Positions 1 through 10,864 of a stretch of DNA of 64,000 nt are shown piece by piece (the first letter of the stretch is position 1; the number at the start of each line of letters is the position of its first letter). Under the pieces are notes generated by a model. It did not search any database and was not told the DNA's origin. It saw nothing but the letters and a program-made list of their open reading frames with translations. Source of the DNA: Talaromyces rugulosus (Eukaryota > Ascomycota > Eurotiomycetes > Eurotiales > Trichocomaceae); contig NC_049561.1 in NCBI RefSeq assembly GCF_013368755.1, positions 6,572,001 through 6,636,000 on the forward strand, given 5' to 3'. A program made the translations under genes and the position numbers.

Positions 1-166
1 CAGCTACAATAGCCAGCAGTTTCTCGACAACAGCTAGTCCAAGGTCATCAGCTTGCTGTCTCAACGGCATGAGCTGCTCTGCAGTCAAATGGTTCTCGGT
101 CCATGTGAAATCATGGCCCCTGACAGAACGCTTGTTATCAGCGAAGGATTGCTTTTCAACAGACAT
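1..166 (-). CDS. 5' end of an unidentified fungal protein, possibly DUF2236/MpaB-like
   Basis: An open frame starts at the ATG at 166 and runs leftward off the window, giving 55 codons and no stop. The visible N-terminus is hydrophilic, with no signal peptide, and contains an HDFTWTENHLTAEQLMPLR stretch followed by a short helix-like segment. The pattern of an aromatic-rich FxWTxxH followed by 'L..LR..aD.L...vv..L' resembles the start of fungal DUF2236 (MpaB/latex-clearing-protein-like oxygenase) proteins as I remember them. No catalytic residue lies in the visible part, so the family call is weak. It is divergent from the terpene synthase at 1632, with about 1.46 kb between them. Whether the two genes are functionally linked cannot be decided from this fragment. 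Confidence 0.5.
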   Translation of the reverse strand, partial: MSVEKQSFADNKRSVRGHDFTWTENHLTAEQLMPLRQQADDLGLAVVEKLLAIVA

Positions 167-1631
167 GATGAACAACCTTTCAACAAATAGTTTCAAAAGT
201 GAGATTTCAAAGGGAGAGTAAATTCTTAGACGTGGTCCTGAGTCTGGGAATTTATACCCCCCTCAATGAAAGTTAACGATAATAGACCAGTACGGTGCCA
301 CAACGTAAATTACGATACAATACGTCGTCGGCAATTTGACTCGACTTGCTGGTACGTAGTAGTGTTACTACGTACTACTATTAGATTGTTGATCTTTTCT
401 AAACTTTAATCGCACGGGGCACAAATTGTGGCGAACATCAGCGCTGCCAATTGTTTCGGTGTCTGGTATAAAATGGAGCACACTGACTCGGGGGACCCAG
501 CTAGCTAATAACCTTGGAAGTTGGAACGCAGGTTGTAGATCATTGGGACCCAGAGCGTAAATACTAAACCAGTCCCAGGGCCTGATATTCAAATTGCACA
601 TGATGGCGCGCACTAAGGTTCAACTTTAAGTTATAAACGGGGCTTTTAGAAGCGAAAGGTTGGTAGGGCGGCTTACTAGGTTGTACCAGGTACTCTCAAT
701 ACATGAAGTCGTGAACTCTCCCTAAGGCACTCCAAAGGTATGCGTGAGAGTCAAAAAGAGAAGATGGACTTTGAGGTTGTAACTCGTATCCAACAAGTGG
801 TGTCTGCGTGTTTGGGACGATTAGCATTAGCACGTACGTAATTAATTAGTTAACTAATAAGCTTTTTTTTCACAATCAGGTCGACGTGATGCTTACTTGG
901 ATTCATTCTCCGCCACTGAATGGAACCATCGAAAAATAATGACTCCATAAAAATATCCGTTTTTCTTCGCAGTTTAGTGGAGAATACAGGTAGTATACGG
1001 CCGCCAATCGGCATGTGCCGTGCGTTATTTGAAATACCTTGACTCGACGATTAGAACCAAATTCTTGGCGTTTTCATTATTTGAATTTACTTGGATTTTT
1101 ACCTTGTTACGCTGTTCAGACATTTCCTGTCCGACTGGAGCAGTTCTTATTGTATCTGCACTCTGCAGATCGCTGATACTTGAGAAGATCCTCAGAACAA
1201 ACTACGTCAGCTCAAGAGTCAATGGCAAAAAGGATTCAATGGATCCACGGTCGCAATAATAATAATATTTATTCCATTACTCGCAACGAAAGCGGGCCCA
1301 CCAAAATCCAAAGTCGTAGTTCGCCTAGTACCTCGTTCGTTTGGTTCCAGGCATCGGGCAGGTGGATAGCTACTAGCTGGTGGTTGGGTATAGGACCGCC
1401 TCTGTTAGAGACCTAGAGTCGATAGTTCAGCCCACGCCTCAATCAGACCCAATAATCAGAACAGTGAATCGAGAAGTCCCTTGGATCAGTGTAGCAAATA
1501 GAAGAAGAGAAAGATACCTAATCTACCTGTTGGCCACGTCACAGAAAGGTTATTAATTAAAGATACATTCTCTAGGCATTGGATAGACCCTTCCCTTTCG
1601 CTTTCTGCATACACTACAAGTGCTGGAAAAT
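167..1631. other. Intergenic region, no gene seen
   Basis: A 1.46-kb gap between two divergent genes. The ORFs here are short, lack family motifs and overlap each other in several frames. No tRNA, repeat array or transposon motif was seen. It would hold the promoters of both flanking genes. Confidence 0.6.
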
Positions 1632-3317
1632 ATGACCGAAGAACAGAAAATCGTCCAAGTTACTCTGCCCGACTTATTTGTCGGTTTCCTGGCTCGGAAA
1701 CCCGTGCTGCATCAGGACTACGAACATGTCCGTGTGGCTTCAGAATCATGGCTTTCAGAGTATGTTGTTGTTTTAATGATAAGAGCCTTTTTATCTGTTG
1801 CTGACATTGCGAATAAGTCTATGCGAATTCTCCCCCTCTTTACGAAAAACCGTTCATAAAATCGATATCACTTACTACTGCGCCATCTTGCTACCTCATG
1901 TGGACGCAGACCGTTTCCGTATAGTCTGTGACTGGATGAACTGGGTAGGTAGATAGTCCCACCGTGCCTATAACCTTTCAAATGCAGATCTAACTCTTGA
2001 CTCCACCGATAGGTTTTCCCATTTGATGATGGTGTGTGTGTCAGACAAGACCTACTACTATGACTGCGACGATCTCCTAACAAATCCCCCCTCTCAACAG
2101 CACTGGACAATGGCCCCCTCAAGGAAAAGCCCGAAGACGTTCGAGAATTGGTCAACGGCCTAATAGGAATATTCGATACAAACACACCTCACGAATATGA
2201 GAATAAACTCTTGCTTGCATTTGAGTCGATATGGCTTCGCGTCTTTCAGGTGCGGAATAGTCTCCTTCTTGTCTTGTACACACACAAGTACCCGACTAGC
2301 TATTTGAAAACTAATCACAGTGTATCAGGACTCTTGCCCGGGTATCCAGAGACGGTTTGCGAGCTCCATGCGAGATTACTGTGAGGCGATCTTTCAGCAG
2401 GTTGTTCTACAAAAGGGTAGTCACCAGAAGCGACTCGGTGTAAATTCAACTCTGCAAATGCGGCGACAGTCGGTTGCAACAATGCCGTTATTCGCGTTAG
2501 TCGAGTGAGTCATGTTGTTCTTTGAAGAAATTTCAATGAAGTTTTTTTTTTTTTTAATAATTGATTGCAGATATGCACACGCATTACGTATTCCAGATGA
2601 GGTATTCGAATGCAACAGCATCAAAGAAATTCAACGAGTTGGCACCGACCTAGTTTTATTGTGAGTTCCCTACCATTATAGCTAAAGGAAATAGAATTAA
2701 TGCCTGTCTGTAGACAAAACGACCTGATATCATATCGGAAAGAGAAGGTATGCGAAACCACGAAGACCACGAGAAGTCACCTCTTTTAACATATCCATTC
2801 TAGGCACTGGGCGAAAGTCACAACATAATATCCATCTACCAACAAGAAGGACGCACCATCCAAGAAGCATTCAATGAAGTAGAACGATCACTGTCTATAT
2901 GTTACCGCGACTGGTATCTCGCATTGGCACAACTACCCAGCTGGGGAGAAGAGATCGATGCGCAAGTCCAGCTGTATATTGAGGGCGTACAGAATGCTGC
3001 CCTTGCCAACATCCACTGGAGGTTAGTCCGACGTTCTCTTCGTCTCCATTCAGTTATCTGTTTATTGACTTTTTTTTTGCTTGTTTCGTAATAGTTTCCG
3101 AGTAGACCGGTATTGGGCAAATAAACAGGACGTTCGCAAGACGCGAATTATTGATCTTCCAGTGGAGAACGTGGTGCCGAAGCAGAGAAAGACAGATATC
3201 GACATTTCGAATGGAGGTATTTTATTTTCAGCACTTGTTCTGCTAGGGATTTTCGGGTCGATATTTGCTGTTCCTCAAATATTTGATGTTGCTCGGGTAT
3301 TTGATTTTGCTTCATGA
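1632..3317 (+). CDS. Class I terpene synthase (sesquiterpene cyclase type) with hydrophobic C-terminal tail
   Basis: Exons by splice sites and phase: 1632-1759, 1818-1944, 2013-2031, 2101-2249, 2329-2504, 2571-2660, 2714-2747, 2804-3021, 3095-3317 (387 aa). The metal-binding aspartate motif DDALDN (residues 90-95) is created by joining the 19-nt exon 3 to exon 4. The NSE motif NDLISYRKE spans 232-240 (N232, S236, E240 in the Mg-binding places), and the R-Y pair RY 319-320 lies about 80 residues later, as in fungal sesquiterpene cyclases. These residues bind the diphosphate and Mg2+ and start cyclisation, probably of farnesyl diphosphate; the product cannot be predicted. The frame upstream extends in phase to a GTG at 1620, but the ATG at 1632 is the natural start. 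Oddity: the protein continues about 65 residues past the RY pair and has a hydrophobic stretch at about 356-376 that looks like a tail anchor, whereas this enzyme type is normally soluble. No P450 or other tailoring gene is adjacent. Confidence 0.9.
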
Positions 3318-4041
3318 ATGTGAGAAAAGTTCATTGATATTTTTTTTTTGGAATTTTCTCTACTGCCTTCACTAGACCCATTAATATAGACATATACCCT
3401 GCATACACATGATTGAGATCCACAAACCCGAGCCGGATGTTGTATTAGAACAATACCACAATATTCAACACAAAAAAGTCTCCATTTCCTAGGCCATTGT
3501 CCAGTGGTTTGCAGTTGCAGCTCTTGTAAACAATGCCACTTTGAAGATAAAGTCTTTCTAGAACTAGCCCTTTAATTATTATTTTTATATTATTTTTTTC
3601 ATAAACCTTGAAGTATTTAAAATTGTATGGAATTAATGTATGCACAAAAAAGTGCTTATTAAGCGTGCCAAGCCCTCCAGGTCTATCCAGGTCACGTGTT
3701 GGACCCACCTCGAATATACATCACGCAGAGAAAAAGCATCTACCAGTGAAAATACAACAGCTATTCTTTTCTCTTCTCGATATAGCATTGTTGACTGTAA
3801 TGCATTCTCATCGCCGAGTTATCGTCATCCAGTATGACCGGTGCTGATCGGCCAATTAGCGACAGCTCTTCAACCTCGGCCCCGGCTGACAGAAACGGAC
3901 TCCTGCGGACAAGTAACAACTCCAACAAATAATGTAACGAAACCCACACACCTCCGCCACCATTCTGCTCTATCTTTATCTCGCCATTCCCCTCGCTACG
4001 CCGCAGACAAAGGACATTGTCAGCTCGAAATAGTCGAAACC
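3318..4041. other. Intergenic region, no gene seen
   Basis: A 0.72-kb stretch between two genes on the + strand. It is AT-rich near 3580-3600 and pyrimidine-rich before the next gene. The overlapping short ORFs have no recognisable motif. Confidence 0.6.
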
Positions 4042-4779
4042 ATGGCTCTCAACCTTGAAAAGCAGCTCATTTTTGTGCGTCTCTTCCCCATACAACCAGC
4101 ACATTGCAAGTACTGACGATGCGCAGTATGGAGCTTATCATCATAACCCGGTAGCTTTTATCTCTACATTATTTCTCAAGCCAAGGACTGTTTTACTCAC
4201 GGATGCTTCTGCTTCTTCAGGTTAATATCGGGATTCACATGATCTTTGTCCCGGTCATTCTTATCACCTCTTTCCAGTTGGTCAGCGCTTCTTGCTCTGC
4301 AATGCGATCCACGCTAACCTCTACAGGCCATCAACATCCCCTTCGTCGTCAACATACCGGACGCTCTTCAATACCAATACCTGCCGCTTAACGTCGGAAC
4401 AATTGCGGCAATTGTATATGGCGTAGGATACGTGCTGCTCGAGCCCGTCGTGGGCCTCGTCTCCATCCCGGTATTGCTCGGTGCCACGGCCTACATGAAC
4501 TACCTGACCATAACCTACGGAGCCACCGCTACGTACTGGTCGCTCGGAATTCACGTCATCTCATGGATCGCCCAGTTCGTCGGCCACGGAGCCTACGAGG
4601 GCCGGTCGCCAGCCCTGCTCGACAACATTTTCCAGGCGCTCTTCCTGGCGCCGCTATTCGTTTTCCTCGAGTATCTCTTCACCCTGGGGTATCGCCCAGA
4701 GTTGCAGCGCCGGGTGGAGATTGGGGTGCAGAAGAAGATTGGCGAGTTCAAGGCTGAGAAGGCTGAGAAGAGCAAGTAG
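4042..4779 (+). CDS. MPO1: Mpo1-like (YGL010W/DUF962) ER fatty-acid alpha-dioxygenase
   Basis: Exons 4042-4074, 4127-4150, 4221-4280, 4327-4779 give 189 aa. In yeast Mpo1 is an Fe2+-dependent dioxygenase of the ER membrane that shortens 2-hydroxy fatty acids (alpha-oxidation) in phytosphingosine breakdown. Visible family marks are the N-terminal YHHNPVNIGIH stretch (H16, H17, N21, H25), formed across two introns, and the later HVISWIAQFVGHGAYEGRSP stretch with H, QFxGH and EG-R-PA. Several hydrophobic segments lie between them, fitting a polytopic membrane protein, and the tail is charged and Lys/Glu-rich. Exon 2 is only 24 nt. The third intron uses the GT after a TTG codon, because the nearer GT puts the last exon out of frame. 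Length and motifs match the family, so I am confident of the family and less so of the exact substrate. Confidence 0.85.
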
Positions 4780-5288
4780 AGAGCATGTTGTATGGGCCTG
4801 TAGCCCGGCAACGCGCTGGGCCTTGGCGAGTTGGATGCCTTGGTGCCTTGGTGCCTGAAGGAGCCGGCTAGCGGTTAGTCAGCCGTAACCACGAAAATTT
4901 GCCGAAATAACCCGGAGGGACAAGTGGCCGCAACAAACAGACAGCCGGCAGAGCTGTCCCGGCCGCACGCAATTGTAATTTTTTCTGGCAGAAAACTGTG
5001 TATATGTGTATAAAAGCAGAGCAATAAAATCCTGTAGCGTTTAACAAGGCAATAGCCGTCACGTGCAGTGCCCATGGCCCAAAGTTGCAGCCCACGCTGT
5101 GCCGGCCCGACTCGGAGGCGCTGGGGCGCTTCGGCCAACTGGGTTAGCGCGGCCTGCGAAACCTCCTCCCAGACGACAAAGCTCTCCCTCACCCGTCCGT
5201 ATCCTCTCCCTTCAACCACCTCCTCTCCCAATTACATCTTTCCTTCAGGGAAACCAATCTCAACTCCCTCTGAACTCCATATATCACA
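4780..5288. other. Intergenic region, promoter of ATP1
   Basis: About 0.5 kb between MPO1 and ATP1. It contains a TATA-like 'gtgtataaaag' near 5010 on the + strand and a pyrimidine-rich leader (about 5160-5280) just before the ATP1 start, typical of highly expressed fungal genes. No gene is seen. Confidence 0.5.
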
Positions 5289-8012
5289 ATGTTCAGGAAC
5301 GCTCTGCGGCAATCCAGCCGCTCCGTGGCTGCCGTCTCCGCCACTGGCAGGCTGGCTTCGGTGAGTACCCAGGAAATCCTCTGCACACCCCCGACCGACG
5401 CATCGAAGCATCAACCTACAACCCACACCACCACGTCCAAACCTGCCTCAATGGCATCGATTCTCGCTTCTGCTGGCCTCCAATGACCCATTGAGACTAT
5501 TTTGACGCGTTTCGAGCCCATGTCCCGGTTGCTAACAAATTTTTTTCGTCGCTAGGCCCGCGTCGCTGCTCCCAGTCCCTTCGCTGCTGCTTCGAAGCAG
5601 GTCCGCACATATGCCGCAGATGCAAAGGCCGCTCCCACCGAGGTCTCCTCCATCCTTGAGCAGAGAATCCGAGGTGTCCAGGAGGAAGCTGGCCTTGCCG
5701 AGACTGGACGTGTCCTCTCCGTCGGGTATGCCATCCTATTTTTTGTCTCGATTGCACAACCATATCAACCTTTTTTGGTTTTCCGTGGTCACAATCACCT
5801 GGAAAATGCAACAAAAGAAAGCTAATGCATTTTGCACAGTGATGGTATCGCCCGTGTCCATGGTATGACCAATGTCCAGGCTGAAGAGCTTGTCGAGTAA
5901 GTAAACATTTTGATATTCCTATATAACCACAAAACTAACCACCCCCATAGATTCGCCTCTGGCGTCAAGGGCATGTGCATGAACTTGGAAGCCGGCCAGG
6001 TCGGTGTTGTGCTTTTCGGTTCCGATCGTCTGGTCAAGGAGGGTGAGACTGTCCGTCGTACCGGAGAGATTGTATGTTTTCTTTTTTTTTTTTCCTTGTT
6101 TCTCCTAATCCATATACTAATTAACTACAGGTCGACGTTCCCGTCGGCCCTGAAATCTTGGGCCGTGTTGTCGACGCTCTCGGTAACCCCATTGATGGCA
6201 AGGGACCCCTCAACACCAAGGAGAAGCGCCGTGCTCAGCTCAAGGCCCCCGGTATCTTGCCTCGTCGCTCCGTCCACGAGCCTGTCCAGACTGGTCTCAA
6301 GTCCGTCGACTCCATGGTTCCCATCGGTCGTGGTCAGCGCGAGTTGATCATTGGTGATCGTCAGACCGGTAAGACTGCCGTCGCTCTTGACGCCATCCTT
6401 AACCAGAAGCGCATCAACGCCGCTGGTGATGAGTCCAAGAAGCTGTACTGTGTCTACGTTGCCGTTGGTCAGAAGCGTTCCACCGTCGCTCAGCTCGTCA
6501 AGACTCTTGAGGAGAACGACGCCCTGAAGTACTCCATCGTCGTTGCTGCCACTGCTTCCGAGGCCGCCCCTCTGCAGTACATTGCTCCTTTCACTGGTAA
6601 GTTTATTTTTTTTCCTTATTTCGACTTTATCTCTTTTTTGTCGTTGCTTCCCAATCTGGCGGAACTCGATCTGTCTCTGCGAAGATCTTGCTCTACCAAG
6701 ATTTGGCTCTTTCCTCGTCTGGCTCTTTCCTCATCTGCGGCATGGCAATGGAGACTCCTTCCTCAACCTGGCCGTTGGTAAGTATGTAAAAGGTGAGTCC
6801 CCCTCGTAAGGTTTTTTTTTCCTCCTCTTTTCAATTTTCAATTGAAGGAAAAATGGCTTCCACTCCCCAATCTTCCTGCTGGGTTGACGAGCTGCTCTGG
6901 ACTACGCAACGCCACAAAGACAAGGAGGCCAAGGTCGCCAAGGGGGAGCTTGAGCCAACCGGCAATGCCCTTCGGTCGAGGAAGTGTGTGGCCAAGGCCA
7001 AAGAGGAGAAGCGGCACTATTGCGCCGTTTGCGACCTGGCATTTGGGCTGGCCGCCCATTTGCAGAAACATTTGAAGACCAAGAGGCATTGCGCTGCCGC
7101 TGCCGCTGCCGATGAGGAACTTGCCGCCGCAGAGTCTCCCGACTCTCCGTCGGGATAGCGACTTTTATCTGCACTGTTTTTTATTTTTAACTTTTATCAA
7201 CAACATATTTTTAACTTCTATCAACAGGTACGGCTATGGCGGAGCACTTTAGAGATAATGGCCGCCACGCGCTTATCATCTTCGACGACTTGTCCAAGCA
7301 GGCTGTCGCTTACCGTCAAATGTCTCTTCTGCTCCGTCGTCCCCCCGGTCGTGAGGCTTACCCCGGTGACGTCTTCTATCTCCACTCTCGTCTACTCGAG
7401 CGTGCCGCCAAGCTCAACGACAAGCACGGCGGCGGTTCCCTGACCGCTCTACCCATCATTGAGACCCAGGGTGGTGATGTGTCTGCCTACATTCCTACCA
7501 ACGTCATTTCCATCACCGATGGCCAGATCTTCTTGGAGACTGAGCTGTTCTACAAGGGTATCCGTCCCGCCATTAACGTCGGTCTGTCTGTGTCCCGTGT
7601 CGGTTCCGCTGCCCAGGTCAAGGCCATGAAGCAGGTCGCTGGTTCCCTCAAGCTCTTCTTGGCCCAGTACCGTGAAGTTGCTGCCTTTGCCCAGTTCGGT
7701 TCCGATCTTGATGCCTCCACCAAGCAGACCCTCAGCCGTGGTGAGCGCCTCACTGAGCTTCTCAAGCAGAAGCAGTACTCGCCCATGGCCGTCAGCGAGA
7801 TGGTTCCCCTTATCTTCGCCGGTGTCAACGGTCTCCTTGACAGCATCCCCGTCAACAAGGTTGAGAAGTGGGAGGAGGACTTCAAGGCCCACCTCAAGTC
7901 CAACCAGCCCGAGGTTCTTGCCACCATTGACAAGGAGGGCCAGCTCAGCAAGGAGCTCGAGGGCCGTCTTCGCGAGATCATCACCGACTTCAACAAGGCT
8001 TTCTCCTCATAG
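5289..8012 (+). CDS. ATP1: Mitochondrial F1-ATP synthase subunit alpha
   Basis: Exons 5289-5360, 5556-5725, 5840-5896, 5951-6071, 6131-6596, 7228-8012 give 556 aa, the normal length for fungal Atp1. Subunit alpha forms the alpha3beta3 head of F1 in the mitochondrial matrix and binds nucleotide at its non-catalytic sites. The N-terminus is Arg/Ser/Ala-rich without acid residues, as in a mitochondrial presequence. The Walker A motif GDRQTGKT lies at 215-222. Conserved blocks [38 protein letters not shown] and [18 protein letters not shown] are all present. Codon use in the large exons is strongly C-biased, as expected for a highly expressed gene. The first four introns are 54-195 nt. The fifth (6597-7227) is 631 nt and contains a zinc-finger ORF in the same orientation, described separately. 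The spliced [14 protein letters not shown] junction keeps the normal alpha sequence, so the insertion does not break the protein. Confidence 0.97.
6597..7227 (+). other. Oversized ATP1 intron hosting a nested ORF
   Basis: The intron starts with a consensus GTAAGT and ends in CAACAG. It is 631 nt against 54-195 nt for the other introns of the gene. It contains further good donors (GTAAGT at 6778, GTGAGT at 6793) and an acceptor-like pyrimidine tract ending in AG at about 6847, just before the nested ATG. This could be a 5'-UTR intron of a nested transcript or an alternative splice path of ATP1. Confidence 0.8.
6853..7158 (+). CDS. Small C2H2 (matrin/U1-type spacing) zinc-finger ORF nested in an ATP1 intron
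   Basis: A 101-aa ORF lies wholly inside the fifth ATP1 intron on the same strand. It has one zinc finger, CAVC-x12-H-x5-H (residues about 57-78), the spacing seen in U1-like/matrin fingers. A Lys/Arg-rich region precedes it and an Ala/Glu/Asp-rich tail follows. G+C is much higher than in the surrounding intron, and codon use looks like a real gene. I have a general memory of small fungal proteins of this layout (a 'STPQSS..W..ELL' start, an 'R-S-R-KC' segment, then one finger) occurring in several copies per genome, but could not check it. Function is unknown; RNA or DNA binding is only implied by the finger. It could be a nested gene with its own transcript, a product of intron retention, or the cargo of an insertion. 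Confidence 0.65.
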   Translation: MASTPQSSCWVDELLWTTQRHKDKEAKVAKGELEPTGNALRSRKCVAKAKEEKRHYCAVCDLAFGLAAHLQKHLKTKRHCAAAAAADEELAAAESPDSPSG

Positions 8013-8763
8013 GTGAGCAAAATAATAATGGGTGTTGTTCGTCCGCCATGTATTGTTTTTCCTAACACTATCTGTGTATAGAACAAGATAGCTTGTGTAC
8101 AATTTGAGACCAGTATTTTCCTTTGTTTCCACAAAAAGCGAATTGTGTCTGGTCTTTTGGGCCTAGTAATCTTGATCTTCCACGCAAGAGTTTGTAATTT
8201 CTACACGGACGACGACTGGCACCCGCAATTAGCTGAGCTGGTATTGGCATAAATCGCCAAGTCTTTGCATATTTGAATGTTTTCTTTTTTGTATTTCACT
8301 TGAATTCTAGTTTTGTATCTTGAGCTGGATAGATCTATTTAAATTTCTCACTTAAACGTCTGCGTGTACATATGTTGCATATATGTACCTGGTGTAACAT
8401 GGAATTGCCAGGGGGGGGGGGGGGGCATGCAAGAACTGTTACACATACTAGTTGATTTACAAATGTGATAAATCATAGTGATTCTTTGCCCAATCGCATT
8501 GCATTGCTAAGTATTTTCCGAGTGCATATAAGACAACATAGTATTATTATTGCGCCGGAATCGGACGCGGAGGCTGGATGCTGTCATCGATAAGATTGGC
8601 CCGCCCTAAAATTTTATTCCACCCCGCCAACATCACTGATCATTGAACCTGTGGAAAACTTCTCGATCAGTAAAAAAATAGATTACACCATACGACTGAC
8701 AGCTCAGTGATCAATTCATTTTCTTTCTTTTTTTTTTTTTTTCGAGTCTCGTCTGTCGCCAGA
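8013..8763. other. ATP1 3' region and MTD1 promoter; contains a G15 tract
   Basis: A 0.75-kb gap without a convincing gene. It carries a run of 15 G at 8411-8425 and a T-rich tract at 8729-8742 immediately upstream of the next start codon. Confidence 0.6.
8411..8425 (+). repeat. Poly-G homopolymer, 15 nt
   Basis: Fifteen consecutive G residues on the + strand in the gap between ATP1 and MTD1. Such tracts are rare and unstable. It is long enough to form stacked G structures, and its exact length may be affected by sequencing error. Confidence 0.9.
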
Positions 8764-9886
8764 ATGTCGTCCGCCGCCCCGCCGTCTTGCAAGGTCGTGC
8801 TGGCCAAAAACATCGCCAATGGCTTGCTTGCAGAAGTCCAGGAAGGGTTAAAGACACTGGACAAGAAACCGCATCTGGTTGGGTTTTTGGCGAATGACGA
8901 TCCTGCTGCGCGCATGTATGCGGACTGGACGGAGAAGACGTGTCTTGAGAAGTGAGTTTGTATACATGGAAACCTGTCGATACCTGGCTGGATAGAGAAC
9001 TAACGACAATTGCTTCAATATCAGTGGCTACCGCTACTCGCGCCGCGACGTCTCCAAAGACGACATCGAAGAAGCCATTCTCGCCGCCAACACCGACTCG
9101 GACGTCGACGGCATCATCGTATACTACCCAATCTTCAACACCCGTCAAGACCAGTACCTGCAGCAAATCGTCGACATATCCAAGGACGTGGAAGGTCTGA
9201 GCCACCGCTACGTCTTTAACATGTACCAAAACATTCGCTTTCTCGACGAAGCCTCACAAACCCAGAAATCCATTCTGCCGTGTACGCCGCTCGCGATTGT
9301 CAAGATTCTGGAGTACTTGCAGATTTACAACACCATTCTGCCGTTTGGGGACAGATTGCATGGGCATACCATCTGTGTTGTTAACAGGTCTGAGGTGGTC
9401 GGTAGGCCGCTCGCTGCGCTACTAGCAAATGACGGCGCATGCGTCTACAGCGTCGATGTCACGGGCGTCCAAAAGTTTACGCGCGGCGAAGGGCTGAAAA
9501 AACGCAGACACGAGGTTGAAGACATGCACGACTGGACCATCAAGGATGCGGCTCCGTTGTGTGACGTTGTGATTTCCGGTGTCCCCGGGGATTCGTACAA
9601 GTTTGATACCAGTTTGTTGAGGGGCGGCGCAGTGTGTATCAATTTCTCGAGTGAGAAGAATTTTGCGCCGGCTGTCAAGGATAAAGCGTCGATTTATGTG
9701 CCGTCTATTGGAAAGGTTACGATTGTGGTGCTTTTGCGGAACTTGCTGGTAAGTCCCTTCTTTCCCTTGGAGATCTACTACGATGGACTAACACGCACTC
9801 TCCAGAGGATCATCCAGAACCGGACAGCAAATGGTGCAAAGCCTGCCAGTGCTGTTGAAAAGCCTGGCACTCTCGAGGCTGCTTAA
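8764..9886 (+). CDS. MTD1: NAD-dependent 5,10-methylenetetrahydrofolate dehydrogenase
   Basis: Exons 8764-8951, 9025-9748, 9806-9886 give 330 aa, close to the yeast Mtd1 length of 320. The enzyme oxidises 5,10-methylene-THF to methenyl-THF with NAD+ in the cytosol, feeding one-carbon units to purine synthesis. Visible family blocks are the N-terminal catalytic part with VGFLANDDPAARMYADWTEK and DVDGIIVYYPIF, the PCTPLAIVKILEYL loop, and the Rossmann segment VNRSEVVGRPLAALLANDGA, followed by VKDKASIYVPSIGKVT. It lacks the C-terminal synthetase domain of the trifunctional C1-THF synthases, which fits the monofunctional NAD-specific class. The last exon encodes only a short Ala/Pro/Glu tail. No signal peptide is present. 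Confidence 0.93.
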
Positions 9887-10135
9887 GTTTAGACATGTTG
9901 AATGTATAGATAGTATGAAAAACGGGGACATGGCACCGGCTCTTGACTTGATAGAACGTGGTAGGAGTGTTGTTTGTAATGAATATAATGAAACATTGAA
10001 CCCAGTATTTAGATACCTGCTGTACTCCAGTAGATATTATATCAACCTCAACACAATAAGACTAGACGACTCTTTTTTTTCATTTCCCCCAACACCAGTT
10101 GACTCAACATAATGTAAACTTTCTGAGAAGTAGTA

Positions 10136-10864
10136 TCACTTCGTCTTTCCCTTGGTCTCTTGAATGATTTCTTTTTCTGCCTCTGACAGAATCTCAATCT
10201 CACTCGCTAGCCATTTCCGCAAAGGTTCTGGGTGGAACACGCCCTCGGAAGAGAACCAGACAGTGAACGGGGCTTCGATTTCCTTGTGTTGTATGACCTT
10301 GCCTGATTTATCTGCGTAGGTGATTTTGAGTTTATATAGAGGGCTGTGTTTTTGCGTAGACGATTTGATTGTGATCTATTCCATAAATTTAGCATAAATA
10401 TAGTTTAGTTATATGGATCAAACTTACCCTTTCACCAGACTTCCTCTCCCCCTTGAATACTTCGCCCGCGTCGACGGCCCAGATCCAAAAGGTCAGGATC
10501 GAGTTGAGAGTAAAGTACGCGACCACGGCGGCTTTTACCCAGGCAGCCTCGGTCGCTTCCCAGCCTAGCTGGCGATCCAGATAGAAAGTGACGCCGGCAA
10601 TGATCACAGCGGTATATCCGACAATGAGACGGACGTCGGTTGTGGTATTGTTGCGCTTAAAGGCATATTGCGAGGGGAGTCTGACTAGGTACGTGAACGC
10701 GTCATCGGTGGTGTTTTTCAGGTCTGTTTAGAAGCGGTAAGCAAGACGCAATAAAGCAGAGAAACTTATGCCACGGTGGGTGGTTTCTTTTTTGTGATTG
10801 GGGACAATCTGGAGATGTGGCACGAACCATTTAGAGAGTACACTGGTACTTTTGAGGACGCCAT
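10136..10864 (-). CDS. SPC2: Signal peptidase complex subunit 2 (25-kDa subunit)
   Basis: Exons, in the gene's direction, are 10864-10828, 10723-10428 and 10375-10136 (190 aa). Spc2 is a non-catalytic, two-pass ER membrane subunit of the signal peptidase complex that helps couple it to the translocon. The protein starts with a 12-residue first exon, then has LKNTTDDAFTYLVRLPSQY, two hydrophobic segments (about residues 47-62 and 76-94) separated by a short charged loop, and a cytosolic C-terminal domain rich in charged residues ending in KGKTK. This order and size match the family. The start codon lies 264 bp from that of EMC3, which is transcribed the other way. Confidence 0.88.

Noticed and set aside
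7449..8134. Long antisense frames opposite ATP1.
   Set aside because: The same codon-bias shadow effect over the large ATP1 exon.
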